64,000 nt of DNA from DATKBT01 sp035546295 (GCA_035546295.1 DATKBT010000027.1:54732-118731); one strand, 5' to 3'; counted from the first letter of the stretch, positions 47,412 through 57,501 are shown. Translations and numbers: made by a program. The notes: generated from the sequence alone by a model not told the origin.

Positions 47412-50400
47412 TCAGGGTCCGACCGCGATCGGATCGCCCGCGGTCGCCACGATCAACCGGCCGGTTCCCCGCTCGAACAACGCCAACCGCGAGCGGCCCG
47501 CCCTGACCGGGATGCCGACGCTGCGGCCTTCGATCGTGACCGTGCGCACCGTATCCGCCGCGGTCTCGTTGACCACGACCACCAGGCTCGCGCGCGGCGC
47601 GCGCAGCACCCGTGCCGCGACGTGGCCGTCGCCGGGATGGGTCTCGACGCCGGCGGCTTCGAGCGCGGCGCCGAGCAGGGCGGCGAGCGGCTCGTCCTCG
47701 CGCGCGAATTCGAGCGGCAGCGGCTCGTGCCAGACGTTGCCCGCGGGCGCTTCGGGCCCATCGGGCTCGTCGGCCCCTTCGAGCGCCCCGAGCTCGGCGC
47801 GCTCGCTCCGGCGCAGGGACTCGCGCAGGTTGAGATCGAAGGTCGCCCAGCCCTCCTCGCCCCAGCGCGTCGTCTCGCGAAAGGCGACCGGCCGTCCCTC
47901 GTCGACGATCCCCAGCTCCTCGAGCGCCGGCGGCGTCGCGCCGTAGGGATCGCCGAGGACGGCGCCGGTGACCAGGACCTTCGTTCCGGCGCGCGACGCC
48001 GCCAGCAGCGCCTGCGCCGCGGAGTCCTCGAGCACCACCGGCCCCGCCGCCACGATCAGACGGGCATGCGCGAGACGCTCCGGCGTCAGGCGCAGATCGG
48101 AGAGCCCCGTCGGCACGACGCCGAAGCGCTCGGCCAGCACCCGGATCAGGCGCTTGACGCCGTCGGCGCCGCCAGGATGGCCCAGGAACAGGCGCGAGTG
48201 CGGGATGACCACGATCACCGGGTCGGGCTCGAAGTCGTCGAGGTGGGGAGCCGCGGCATCGAAGAACGCCGCGAGCTCGGGGATCACCCGCAGCTCCGGC
48301 TTGGCGGTGCCGGCGGGGCGGAAGAAGCCGATCACCGACTCGTTGTCGATCGGCTGGTAGGGATTGATGTTCCAGGCCCACTCGATGACGCCGCCCGCGC
48401 GCGCGGCGAAGGCGTACGCGAACTTGGCCTCGAGCACGCGGGCGGCGAGCTCGGGGGAGCGCCACGGCCGGCCGTCGAGGTCCTCGAGCCGCATCAGGCC
48501 GGTCTCCTGGAACAGGTTCGGCTTCTCGGGGACCTTGGTGAGGACTCCCGTGGCGAGCAGGTCGTCGTTCTGCCACCAGGGATGCACCCCGGTGTAGTCG
48601 ACGGCCTCGGCGTGGAGCTGCTGGGCGGGGCGGGTGAAGGTTCCCCCCTCGTCCTGGCCCAGGGTCACCAGCACGTCGCCCCCCGCGGCGCGCAGATCGG
48701 CGCGCAGGCGCGCCGCCCAGCCGGCGACCGCCTCGTGGCTGAAGATCACGAAGTCGCGCATCTTGCGCGGGCGACGGCGATCGCGGATCGCGCCCTGGTA
48801 GAGCTCCCAGTGCTCGGGCTGTCGCATGGGGTCCATCGACGGGTCCTGCCAGCGGTCGCGCAGCAGCGCGAGGTCGACGGTCCGGCCGCCGGCGACCTCG
48901 GCTCCGGTTCCATCGCCTCCAGAACCATGATGCTCGACGATCCACTCCTGCCACGCGCGCGTCTCCCAGGGATCGCCGATCGGCCGGTTCGACCACAGCC
49001 CCTCCGGCGGCGCGTAGGACGGCTCGTTGATCAGGTCCCAGTGCACCCAGCCGACGCCGCGGTAGCGGCGCGCCACGAGCGTCAGGAAGTCCCTCTGCCC
49101 CTCGAGCGCGCGCGGGTCGAGGTAGGGGTTGTCGCCCCCGAAGGCAGGCGGCAGGAAGGCGAAGAAGGTGAAGTTCACCACGATGCCGTGGCGGGCCGCG
49201 GTCTGGATCCAGGCGTCGAGCGCGCGCAGGAAGCCCTCGTCGATCGCGCCCGGGTCGAGCATGGCGCGCGACCAGGCCGTCCACAGCCCGGTGCGCACGA
49301 AGTTGATGCCGAGCTCCGCCATCTGCGCGAAGTCCCGGTCCCAGGTCGCGGGATCGGGCTCGAACAGGAACTTGCGGTGGACGTCGGAGGCCATGTAGGT
49401 CGTCCCGACGATCGGGAAGACCGCGCCGTCGCGGCGCAGCCAGTCGCGCGACACCGTCACCTTCGGCCCTGAGGCGAGGAGCGCCGCGTCGCGCACCCAG
49501 AACCCGGTGGCCGCCCGGCTCGGCGAGATCACCCCCTCCTCGACGCTCACTTCGACGCGGTAGAGCCCGGGTGAGAGCGGCGCGGCGGCACGCACCTCGG
49601 CAACGCCGTGCCGCGACTCAGGCTGGCCGTCGAGGACGGCCTCGCCGCGAAACACCTCGACCCCGGCGTCGTCGCGCACGGTGACCGTCGCGCGCTCGGG
49701 GATCGTGTCGGCGACGGCAACGACGGGGCGGCGCTGGGCGATGAGGATCAGCGGGACCTCGCCCGGCTCGACCGAAGCGTGGACCGGGCGCGCCTCGAGC
49801 TGGCTCGCCCCCGCGAGCGCGCGCTCGACCGCGGCCCGGATCACGGAACCGGAAAGCGGCGCGTCGGTGGGCACCAGGACCCAGCGCGCGCCGGCGGCGG
49901 CGCCGCGCAGGTGGTCGATCTCGAGCGCCGGGCAGGCGACGGGCAGCCCGCGCCCGTCGACCAGGTGGACGAGCGGGCGCAGGACCGCGTCGCGGTATCC
50001 CTCCGAGCCATGCTCGCCTTCGAGATTCTTGCGGGTCGCGAGACGGACGGTGAGCGCCCAGACCGTGGCGTCCTCGGGCACGGCGAGCGCCGAGAACGAC
50101 TCGTCGAGAGCCTTCGCCTCGGCCGCCTGAGGCGTCCCTTCCGGCTCCTCCGAACCGATCGGCGACGCCGCCGTCCACGGCTCCGCCGGACCGATCAGCA
50201 GATCGTGCGCGAAGGTGGGCTGCCGCACGCCGAGCCGGTACTCCGCGACGCTGCCGCCGAGCACCGGCTGGTGGAAGGGCGCGCCGCCCAGCACCACCAG
50301 CCCGCCCCCGCCCCCGAGGAAGGCGCGGATCGCCGGCCACGCGTCGAGCGGGAACGCGCTGCCGTGCGGCAGGATGAGCACGTCGTAGCGCGCCAGCCGC

Positions 50401-50690
50401 AGCCGCTCGGCCAACTCGCCCACCGACTCGATGCGCTCCACCGGCAGACCGCGCAGCGCGTCGCCGAGGGTGGCGCGATCGAGCTCGGTCCCATCGACCG
50501 TGGGGAAACCTGGGGGCGCGAACAGCACCGCGCGCGCAGCGCGCGCCGGATCGCGGCGGTCGAGCTCGACCTCGACGTCGACCTGCGCGTGGATCGTCGC
50601 CCGACTTCCGAGAACCGCGAGGACCGCGAAGACCGCCGCGACACAGCGCCGCGGGTGCAGCCGCGGGAGCCTCGCCCCGCGCGGGATCAT
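47412..50690 (-). CDS. Large secreted clan-A-like glycoside hydrolase
   Basis: A 1092-residue exported protein (signal VAAVFAVLAVLGSRATIHAQ). Residues about 45-130 resemble a glutamine-amidotransferase-like fold (RYDVLILPHGSAFPLDAWP). The central barrel reads FVRTGLWTAWSRAML, HWDLINEPSY with probable acid/base Glu556, and FQETGLM with probable nucleophile Glu729, the two-Glu layout of GH5-type clan A enzymes. A C-terminal segment has a second amidotransferase-like module and beta-rich tail. The exact family and substrate (mannan- or glucan-type) are inferred. Its ATG overlaps the stop of the small membrane protein; third gene of the symporter operon. Confidence 0.75.
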   Translation of the reverse strand: MIPRGARLPRLHPRRCVAAVFAVLAVLGSRATIHAQVDVEVELDRRDPARAARAVLFAPPGFPTVDGTELDRATLGDALRGLPVERIESVGELAERLRLARYDVLILPHGSAFPLDAWPAIRAFLGGGGGLVVLGGAPFHQPVLGGSVAEYRLGVRQPTFAHDLLIGPAEPWTAASPIGSEEPEGTPQAAEAKALDESFSALAVPEDATVWALTVRLATRKNLEGEHGSEGYRDAVLRPLVHLVDGRGLPVACPALEIDHLRGAAAGARWVLVPTDAPLSGSVIRAAVERALAGASQLEARPVHASVEPGEVPLILIAQRRPVVAVADTIPERATVTVRDDAGVEVFRGEAVLDGQPESRHGVAEVRAAAPLSPGLYRVEVSVEEGVISPSRAATGFWVRDAALLASGPKVTVSRDWLRRDGAVFPIVGTTYMASDVHRKFLFEPDPATWDRDFAQMAELGINFVRTGLWTAWSRAMLDPGAIDEGFLRALDAWIQTAARHGIVVNFTFFAFLPPAFGGDNPYLDPRALEGQRDFLTLVARRYRGVGWVHWDLINEPSYAPPEGLWSNRPIGDPWETRAWQEWIVEHHGSGGDGTGAEVAGGRTVDLALLRDRWQDPSMDPMRQPEHWELYQGAIRDRRRPRKMRDFVIFSHEAVAGWAARLRADLRAAGGDVLVTLGQDEGGTFTRPAQQLHAEAVDYTGVHPWWQNDDLLATGVLTKVPEKPNLFQETGLMRLEDLDGRPWRSPELAARVLEAKFAYAFAARAGGVIEWAWNINPYQPIDNESVIGFFRPAGTAKPELRVIPELAAFFDAAAPHLDDFEPDPVIVVIPHSRLFLGHPGGADGVKRLIRVLAERFGVVPTGLSDLRLTPERLAHARLIVAAGPVVLEDSAAQALLAASRAGTKVLVTGAVLGDPYGATPPALEELGIVDEGRPVAFRETTRWGEEGWATFDLNLRESLRRSERAELGALEGADEPDGPEAPAGNVWHEPLPLEFAREDEPLAALLGAALEAAGVETHPGDGHVAARVLRAPRASLVVVVNETAADTVRTVTIEGRSVGIPVRAGRSRLALFERGTGRLIVATAGDPIAVGP

Positions 50691-51133
50691 CCGCCGGCGC
50701 CCGGAGGCTGCGCCGAGAAGTGACGGTGAAGGGCCGCGGTGACGACGGTCGCGACCAGGAAGATCGTGGCCGGCACGATGATGCCGATCCACGACCACTG
50801 GCGGCGCGTCGACTCGGCGGGCGGGGCGTCGGCGAGGCTCGAGCCAGGAGGCGCCGGCGCCTCGACCTCGATTTCGACCTGCTCGGGCTGCTCGAGCTCG
50901 ATCGGACCGACTCCCGTCTCCACCGCCGCGCCGGCCAGGCGCGAGACGACCAGCACTCCGCCCGCCACCGCCAGCACCGCCACCGCCACCACCGCCCAGG
51001 CGGTCGTGGTCATCACCCGCTCCGCCTTGACGATCCGCTTGCGGTAGTTCACGTAGGCCAGGAACAGGCCGAGCACGCTGACCCCGTAGGCCATCGCCAT
51101 GCCCAGGATCTTGCCCATCGCCTCGTCGATCAC
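50687..51133 (-). CDS. Small membrane protein cotranscribed with the symporter
   Basis: A 148-residue protein starting at GTG 51133, which overlaps the symporter stop (GTGA) and has GGGAG upstream; an ATG at 51148 is the alternative. Hydrophobic segments lie near the N-terminus (MAMAYGVSVLGLFLAYV), the middle (AWAVVAVAVLAVAGGVLVV) and the C-terminus (IGIIVPATIFLVATVVTA), separated by an acidic, proline-rich linker. No known family is recognised. Its position between transporter and glycosidase suggests an accessory subunit, but this is unproven. Confidence 0.72.
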   Translation of the reverse strand: MIDEAMGKILGMAMAYGVSVLGLFLAYVNYRKRIVKAERVMTTTAWAVVAVAVLAVAGGVLVVSRLAGAAVETGVGPIELEQPEQVEIEVEAPAPPGSSLADAPPAESTRRQWSWIGIIVPATIFLVATVVTAALHRHFSAQPPGAGG

Positions 51134-53040
51134 GGGTGGTTCTCCCATCGCGTCCGGCGCTGGACGTCCGCCAGAAGGCCCGCTTGCGTCCCCTCGAACG
51201 CCTCCGACATCGCCTTCATCTTGGGATCGATCACGCGGAACATCAACCATCCGCACGCGACCGCGCCCACCAGGCAGAAGGCGCCCCACACCTTGAACAG
51301 CAGGAGCCCCGCGATCCCGACCGCCACGAACAGATAGCAGAACGACGAGAGCACCGCCGCGATGACGTCGTGCCGGCTCCAGCCGTCGGCCTCGCGCGGG
51401 TTCCATTCGCGCGCGAGCAGCGGGCGGCGCGGGTACTCGCTGTCGTCCTCGACCAGCCCGCGCCGCACCGCCTCCCGCTTCACGGGCCCCCACAGGCCGG
51501 CGGGCCGCGCGGCGACGTAGTACTGGACCAGATGGTCCATGTCGTCGGGCTTGGTCAGGAAGCACACCGGCACGTAGACGAGAGAGACCAGGATCGCGAG
51601 CAGCCAGAAGTTGACCCAGTCGGGCAAGGCCGGCAGCACCCCCAGCGCGGGCAGCACGAACACCACCAGCCAGCTCATCAACAGGTTGGCGATCCAGCTC
51701 GACAGGTACGCCCACGAGTTGAACCGCCACCACATGACCTGGAGGATCGACGGCAGCCAGATCCCGGCGGCCTGCAGCCAGAGCGCGAAGATCAGCCACG
51801 CGGTGATCGACTCCATCGACAGCCCGAGCACGAAGCTGCCGATCAGGAGCAGGAGCGTGTTGATGCGCCCGACCCGCACCAGCTTCTGCTCGTCGGCCTC
51901 CGGGTTCACGTAGTGGTGGTAGAGGTCGCGCGTGGCGTAGAGCGCGCCGAGGTTCAGGTGGGTCGAGATCGTCGACAGGTGGATGGCGATGATCGCGGCG
52001 AAGAACATGCCGATCAGGCCGGCCGGCAGATAGGTGAAGCCCATCCAGAACCAGCCGAACTCGTACTCGGTCGACGACTCGATGCGCGGGAAGAGCACGA
52101 AGAAGCCGAGGATCGAGGCCGCCCAGAACGAGTTGCGGAAGATCGCCGCGAGCCCGCCGGCCCAGATCGAGTACGCCGCGTCGCGCACGGTGCGCGCGCT
52201 CTGGATCCGCTGCGCCTCCGGGTACCAGTCGATGAAGTTGCCCATCCCCAGGCCGCCGAGCAGCGCCATGAGCAGCAGCGTGATCAGGTCGAGGGCGTAG
52301 AACTGCGACCCGTCGAGCCCCCAGAAGGCGTCGAAGTGGAAGGGGTTCGTGCGCCAGGACTCGCCGAGCTCGGCCAGCCGGTCGACGATGCCGGTCGGTC
52401 CGCCGGCCTCCCAGATCCCCCACAGCGAGACCAGCGTGATCACCGCGAAGCTGATCAGGCCCTGCTGGAAGTCGGCCATCACCACGCCCCAGTAGCCGGC
52501 GCTCAGCACGTAGACCGCGCACACGGTCGTGAACAGGGTCACCCCCACCCAGTTGGGCCAGCCGAACAGGTAGACGCAGACCTTCCCCATCGCCGCCGAC
52601 ACCCAGGCGAGCACGAACATGTTCATGAAGGTCTGCCACCCGGCGAGCCATCCGCGCAGCAGCTCCGCCCCCAGGCCCGAGAACCGGAGGTTCTGCCACT
52701 CCGCCTGGCTCATCGCCATCGAGCGGCGGAAGATGCGCGTCGAGTAGAAGGGGGAGACCGCGCACCAGGCGCTGAAGAACGGGTACCAGATCCCGCGCAT
52801 CCCCCACTGGTAGATGGTGCCCGTGATCCACATCGGCGTGTCGGTCGCCGTGTGGGTGGCGTAGACCGACGTCGCCGGCAGCCACCAGGGGAGCCCGCGC
52901 CCGGCGAGGAAGAAGTCGGCCTCGCTGCGCTTGCCGAGCCGGTAGAAGATGACGCCGCACAGCACCATCAGCCCGATGAACAGGCCGACCCAGACCCAGT
53001 CCAACAGGACCAGGGAGACGAGGCTCTGTGGTGGATTCAC
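51130..53040 (-). CDS. Sodium/solute symporter (SSS family), sugar-type
   Basis: A 636-residue inner-membrane transporter with about 13-14 hydrophobic helices. SSS signatures include DFFLAGRGLPWWLPATSVYA, GYWGVVMADFQQGLISFAVI and the IHLSTISTHLNLGA segment. The hydrophobic pattern is closest to sugar symporters (SGLT-like). The start at GTG 53040 lacks a good ribosome binding site; no better one is in frame. Overlap with the small membrane gene and the glycosidase gene forms a three-gene unit. A LacI-like half-site palindrome lies 21 bases upstream. The substrate is inferred to be the glycosidase product. Confidence 0.92.
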   Translation of the reverse strand: MNPPQSLVSLVLLDWVWVGLFIGLMVLCGVIFYRLGKRSEADFFLAGRGLPWWLPATSVYATHTATDTPMWITGTIYQWGMRGIWYPFFSAWCAVSPFYSTRIFRRSMAMSQAEWQNLRFSGLGAELLRGWLAGWQTFMNMFVLAWVSAAMGKVCVYLFGWPNWVGVTLFTTVCAVYVLSAGYWGVVMADFQQGLISFAVITLVSLWGIWEAGGPTGIVDRLAELGESWRTNPFHFDAFWGLDGSQFYALDLITLLLMALLGGLGMGNFIDWYPEAQRIQSARTVRDAAYSIWAGGLAAIFRNSFWAASILGFFVLFPRIESSTEYEFGWFWMGFTYLPAGLIGMFFAAIIAIHLSTISTHLNLGALYATRDLYHHYVNPEADEQKLVRVGRINTLLLLIGSFVLGLSMESITAWLIFALWLQAAGIWLPSILQVMWWRFNSWAYLSSWIANLLMSWLVVFVLPALGVLPALPDWVNFWLLAILVSLVYVPVCFLTKPDDMDHLVQYYVAARPAGLWGPVKREAVRRGLVEDDSEYPRRPLLAREWNPREADGWSRHDVIAAVLSSFCYLFVAVGIAGLLLFKVWGAFCLVGAVACGWLMFRVIDPKMKAMSEAFEGTQAGLLADVQRRTRWENHP

Positions 53041-53060
53041 TGGGCGACAGGATACAGGAG

Positions 53061-53070
53061 AAACGATTTA
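53061..53070 (-). promoter_or_regulatory. Possible weak LacI-type site TAAATCGTTT upstream of the symporter
   Basis: It shares the AATCGTTT core with the edd/eda operator but not the flanks, and lies close to the symporter start. The rest of the 53041-53357 gap shows no gene or promoter I can support. Confidence 0.35.
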
Positions 53071-53357
53071 GTTCGCCACCTCGGCGTTCCGCCTCTCGGT
53101 TCCTGGCGGCAGGGATGGCGGCAGATCTCGCCCACGCTCCGCCGACGCGGACGGACAGGAGAACCGTGACGGCCTGGTCGGACACCCGGACCCCTCTTCC
53201 CTTTCCGCGCAGAGAGCTCCCCGGAATCGACTCGGCGCCCACCCGGTTGTTCCACTCCGAGCCCCGAGGACTCCATGTCCGAGCCTCTCCACACCGAGCC
53301 AGGTGCCTACCGCGTACGCTCGCCCGCCCAGCCGCCGCGGCGGCGATCGCTGCCGTT

Positions 53358-55701
53358 ATGGCGTCGGCGGCGACCGGGGTCGTCTCGCTCGCAGCGGGCG
53401 GCACGCTCGACGACTACGCGACGATGCGCGAGCTCCGCTTCGCGCCCGTCGCCCGCGGAGACTCCCGGCTGCTCGGAGTCGAGATCGCGGTCGACGACGC
53501 GCGTCTGCTCCTCGACGAGGGCTCGATCTCGGTGCTCGAGCCGATCGCCGACGGCTCGCACACCGGGCTGGTGTTCGAGGGGAGGGGACGGCTGCTCCTT
53601 GCGGTCCCCGACTCCCGGGAGCTGGCCCAGCTCCGGCGCTTCGCCGCCCATCCGGAGCTCGAGGGGATGTACCTCCGCTTCGACCGGGCGGTGGTGCGCG
53701 CGACGCCCGACTTCCTGCCCGCGACGCTGACCGCCCACGGTCCGTGGACAGAGAGCCCGCTCGCACGACAACGCCGGCGCGAGTGGCGCGACCTCGAGCG
53801 CTTCGACGTCGACGCCCGTCTGGTGGCAGCTCTGGAGAACCCGGTCGACCGCTATCTGCGCGCCGACCTCCGCAGCGACCGTTTCGGCTGGGTGACGTTG
53901 ATCTACGACGAGCTGCGCGCCGAGGAGATCGAGGTGCGCAGGCCCTACCCCCGCCGTCGCTTCGTCGAGAGCTGGCTGAGCCTCGACCGTACGAGCGAGC
54001 GCGACGCCCGCGGCCGGCCGACCTCGATCCGGATCGATCCCCTGCTCGAGCTGCGCAGGCTCGATGCGCGGATCTCCCTCACCGGGCGCGGGACCCGCCC
54101 CACCAGGCTGCGCGGCGACAACCCGGGCGGCGGTGCCGCGCCGGGCACCGAACCGACCGCGGCGCGGCTCACCACCTGCGCCACGTTCCGGGCGAAGACG
54201 GGTCCGCTTCGCGCGCTGCCCCTCACTCTCGACGGTCGCGCCGAGGTCTTGCGCACGACGCGGGAGGGCCGCGAGCTCGACTTCGTCCGCCGCCTGCTGC
54301 GCGAGCGCACCAGCCGCAGCGGTCGCCGCTGGAACGACCTCCGGTAGTGCTGCTGTCCGAGCCGCTGCTCGAGGGCGAGGAGACCGAGCTCTGCTTCGAG
54401 TACGCGCTGCAGGTCTACGGCCACGTCTACCAGCGCACCTGGTACCCGACCCCCCGCAACCGCGGCGCCGATGACCGCTACCCGACGCGCATCGCGCTCG
54501 AGCACTCCCGTTGGGTGTCGACTCTGGCGACCGGCCGACAGGTCGTCGAAAGGGACCTGGGAGCGGGGGTGCGCGAGACCGTCTGGGAGTCGGAGCGCCC
54601 GGTCGACGGCGCGTTGTTCGCGTATGCCCTCACCGCGGGGCAGGCGGGCTACTCCTTCGACGGCGTCCCGAGGTGGTGGCGTTCGGCTCGTTGCGGGGCT
54701 ACCTCTCGGTGGGCAAGCTGGAGCTGCTCGCCGCGTGGGCGGTCAACTCGGTGAACTTCTACCAGCTCACCTTCGGCGCCCCGATGGACCTGGAGCGCCT
54801 CGCTCTGGCCGCCGTCGACGGCGGCGGCGGCCAGGCGGCGGACGGCGTGCTGCTCGTCCCCGCCACCCTCGCCGACGCGCTACCGCCGGGGGTGCCGGCG
54901 GGCGCCAGCCGCGAGCTGTTGGTGGCCCACGAGGTGGCCCACCAGTGGTGGGGTCACCGCTATGCCGGTGAGCGCGATCGCTGGCTCTCCGAGTCGCTGG
55001 CCGAGTACTCGGCGATGATGTTCATCGAGGCGTCGCTGCCGCGCGGCAGGAACCTGATGGAGAGGACGCTGGCGGACTACGCCGACGAGGTCGCCGGCCG
55101 GGCCTCGTTCGGGTCCGGCAACCGGATCGGCCGAGCCCTGGCGATCGACCTGGCGCGCGACCGGATCGGGCCGATTTCCCTCGGCCGGCGGGCCAACACC
55201 TACGACGCTCCGCGCGCCTCCTCGACCCTGCTCTACAAGAAGGGCGCGCTCGTCCTCCACACCCTGCGCTCGATCCTGCACGCCTCGACCGGCACCGCCG
55301 AGACCTTCGTGGAGCTCCTTCGCGAGCTCGCCGACAGGTTTCGCGGCAAGCCGCTCTCCACTGCCGACTTCGAGCGCCTGCTCACCGAAATCTCGCCCGG
55401 CGACTGGCGCTGGTTCTTCGACCAGTGGATCGACGGCACCGAGCTGCCCGAGATCGAGTGGAGCGGGAAGCTCCTGCCCGCCGAAGGGGGCGGCATGCGG
55501 GTCCGGGTCACGGCGACACAGCGCGGCGTCAGCGCCGGCTTCCGATCGCTGCTGCCGATCGAGGTGGTCAACGCGGAAGGGGAGGTGCGCTATGCGATCG
55601 CCGATCTCGATGTTCCCGAAAAGAGCTTCGAGATCGAGGTCGACGACGACCTTCGCGAGCTCGCGGTGGCGAAACGACTGCGCGTGCTCGGCGTCGACTG
55701 A
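53358..55701 (+). pseudogene. M1-family aminopeptidase with two frameshifts
   Basis: A zinc aminopeptidase gene spread over three frames. The N-terminal beta domain (MRELRFAPVARGDSRLLGVEI onward) runs to about 54340, where the frame must change by one missing base in GACCTCCGG to join VVLLSEPLLEGEETELCFEY. It changes again near 54671, in a CCC run, to join EVVAFGSLRGYLSVGKLEL. The catalytic block HEVAHQWWGHR with downstream Glu (ESLAEYSA) is intact, followed by YKKGALVLHTLR. The start is uncertain: the ATG at 53358 follows a signal-like RPAAAAAIAAV stretch lacking a start codon. Both lesions are single-base losses at short C runs, so either gene decay or assembly error is possible. Confidence 0.8.
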
Positions 55702-55702
55702 G

Positions 55703-55729
55703 CTCGGAGCGAGCTAACGCGGCTCCGAG
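55703..55729 (+). terminator. Stem-loop after the aminopeptidase
   Basis: An 8-bp inverted repeat CTCGGAGC / GCTCCGAG with an 11-base loop starts two bases after the stop. No T-run follows. Confidence 0.5.
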
Positions 55730-55736
55730 CGCACAG

Positions 55737-55760
55737 CCGTGGGAGTCGCCTCTCCCACGG
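55737..55760 (+). terminator. Second stem-loop after the aminopeptidase
   Basis: A perfect 9-bp inverted repeat CCGTGGGAG / CTCCCACGG with a 6-base loop. With the preceding stem it forms a tandem structure likely to end or stabilise transcripts; there is no T-run. Confidence 0.55.
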
Positions 55761-55815
55761 TCGTGGGCAGTGATGCCGGTGGTGCGATTCTGCTGATTGC
55801 GCCCGGACTGCTCCT

Positions 55816-56254
55816 CTACCGGACGGCGAGCTCGAAGAACCAGAGGCCGGAGGGGTCCTCGTCACGCTGGAGGCGGACCGAGACCCCCAGGCACGGCGAC
55901 TCCGCCCAGCCTTCGCGGCTTCCGACGGGCTCGTACAGCGACCCCGTGAGGCGGTGGATCTCGAGGACGGGCTCGACACCCCTCGCATCGGCGTGCCAGA
56001 GCTCCGGCACCCCGGCAGCGGCGTACAGAGCGGGCAGCCGATCCCGGTCCTTTCGAACCGAAGCGTCGCTCAGCACCTCGACCGCGAGGTCGGGAGCACC
56101 TTCGATCGGCGAACCTGCCCGGCCCCTTGCCGGCTCGCGGAACGTAACGCGTCGCCGCAGCCTTGGAGGCGGGGTGCGAGCGACTCCTCACCGAGGACCT
56201 CCAGCACGGCCAGCGCATCGAGCGCTTGATGATCGAGGATCCGTTCGTCGCGGC
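55816..56254 (-). pseudogene. Uma2-family (DUF820) endonuclease-like remnant
   Basis: The C-terminal PD-(D/E)XK-like segment is clear: SPIEGAPDLAVEVLSDAS, VRKDRDRLPALYAAAGVPEL W, then LGVSVRLQRDED, stopping at 55816. The preceding strand RRRVTFREPARGRAG lies in the same frame, but the segment before it (DERILDHQALDALAVLEVL) is in another frame, giving a shift near 56155. Upstream the expected N-terminal half is missing. Uma2 genes are abundant, mobile-associated and often broken; this one is a fragment. Confidence 0.65.
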
Positions 56255-56388
56255 GTGATGCGTGCGTGCGTCTGGCGGCGTCGGAGCATTCGCCTGTTTT
56301 TTGTGGAGATGGCCTCACGCGGCGGCGGTCGTTCCTGGCCGAGAATGCGTTAGAGATCGAGGACTCCGCCCGACCATTCGCTCGAGAC

Positions 56389-57036
56389 ATGACGCGCCGC
56401 CCCTCCTACACCGACTACCCGCGCACGATCCTCTGGCTGATCCCGGGCGGATCGGTCGAGCTCGACGGCGGGACGTTCGAGATCGAGCCCTTCTACCTGA
56501 GCAAGTGGCCGATCACCAACGAGCAGCTCCGCGCGTTCGACGCCGCCTACCAGCCCGCGGCGGTCTCGCCCGGGCCGCGCGACGTCGCGGTGGGCGTCGA
56601 CTGGGATCAGGCGCACGCCTACTGCGAGTGGTACGCCGAGGTCGCGCGAAAGCCGATGCGGCTGCCGAGCGAGGTCGAGTGGCTCCACGCCTGCCGGGGT
56701 GGCAACGGGAGCCGCGACGAGGAGGCCGCGCTCGCGCGGTCGCCCGGTGAGACCGGCGGCCTCCACGGCATCGGCGGGCTCGACCCGCGGCTCGCCCGGG
56801 ACTTCGGGCGGATCAATGGCTTCGGACTGCACGGGATGACGGGTGGCGTCTGGGAGTGGATGGCGGCGCCGGGCAGCGGGAGCGAGCCCGAAGGCGGCGG
56901 CTCGAGCCACCGCGTGCTGCGAGGCGGATCGTTCCGGATCGATCCGAGCGAGCTGAGCTGCGCTCTTCGCCGCGAGGTCGAGAGGACCCACCGCGCCGAT
57001 GACGTCGGGTTCCGCGTCGCCAAGAGCCTGCGCTAG
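56389..57036 (+). CDS. FGE/SUMF1-domain protein
   Basis: A 215-residue protein with the formylglycine-generating-enzyme-like fold: TFEIEPFYLSKWPITNEQL, RLPSEVEWLHACRGG, GLHGMTGGVWEWMA, RVLRGGSFRIDPSELSCALR and VGFRVAKSLR. No signal peptide is visible. Many proteins of this fold are not sulfatase activators, and the cysteine pair of true FGE is not evident: the single C-terminal Cys (SELSCALR) lacks a partner in the usual place. Start at 56389 was chosen because upstream codons are unlike the family. Role unknown; the only sulfatase-like protein in the window lacks the target Cys. Confidence 0.85.
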   Translation: MTRRPSYTDYPRTILWLIPGGSVELDGGTFEIEPFYLSKWPITNEQLRAFDAAYQPAAVSPGPRDVAVGVDWDQAHAYCEWYAEVARKPMRLPSEVEWLHACRGGNGSRDEEAALARSPGETGGLHGIGGLDPRLARDFGRINGFGLHGMTGGVWEWMAAPGSGSEPEGGGSSHRVLRGGSFRIDPSELSCALRREVERTHRADDVGFRVAKSLR

Positions 57037-57501
57037 CCCGGGAGAATTCGCAGGCTCATTCTCCGGCCCATCCCCACCTAAAGAGCCTACTCGCCTGTCC
57101 GAGTCCTCGGACAGCCACCTAGCCTCCGATCTGCTTGGGCGCGCTGCGCGCGCTATAGCAGATCCCCGGCCAGCTATTTCTCGCGGCTCCAAGCGCCTCC
57201 GGCGCGTCGCCGCGGACAGCCGTAGAACCGGATCCCGAATACCTGGACAGGGCTCCTCGCCACCGCATGTTCGGGTAACTGCTCCGGGTGACCCCTCATG
57301 TCCCGCCCCTGACATCGGCCGATCGGAGCGTCGGCCGACCAGGGGGTCGGCCGCTACGGAAGAACCGACCGCACGACGACGACCACGGACCTCCTCTGAC
57401 GGTTCGGGGCGCCGCGGCTCCTGCCGAGCGAAGGCGTCGTAACTCTCGCGAGCGTGTCACCGTAGTGTCGAGCGCACAGGCGAGACTCTCGGGAGGAAGC
57501 G
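57037..57501. repeat. Hairpin-rich spacer (REP-like) between the FGE-like and ABC genes
   Basis: No gene seen. Four inverted repeats: 57095-57114 (CTGTCCGAG/CTCGGACAG), 57128-57164 (GATCTGCT/AGCAGATC around GCGCGC/GCGCGC), 57182-57214 (CGCGGC/GCCGCG around GCGCC/GGCGC) and 57332-57353 (CGGCCGACC/GGTCGGCCG). The last belongs to a stretch with TCGGCCG three times. Confidence 0.7.

Noticed and set aside
53303..54754. Programmed ribosomal frameshift in the aminopeptidase
   Set aside because: No slippery heptamer or downstream structure was seen at either junction; two independent one-base losses fit decay or error better.
56389..57036. FGE-like protein as activator of the sulfatase-like lipoprotein
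   Set aside because: The lipoprotein has Thr, not Cys/Ser, at the modified position, and the FGE active-site cysteine pair is not evident.
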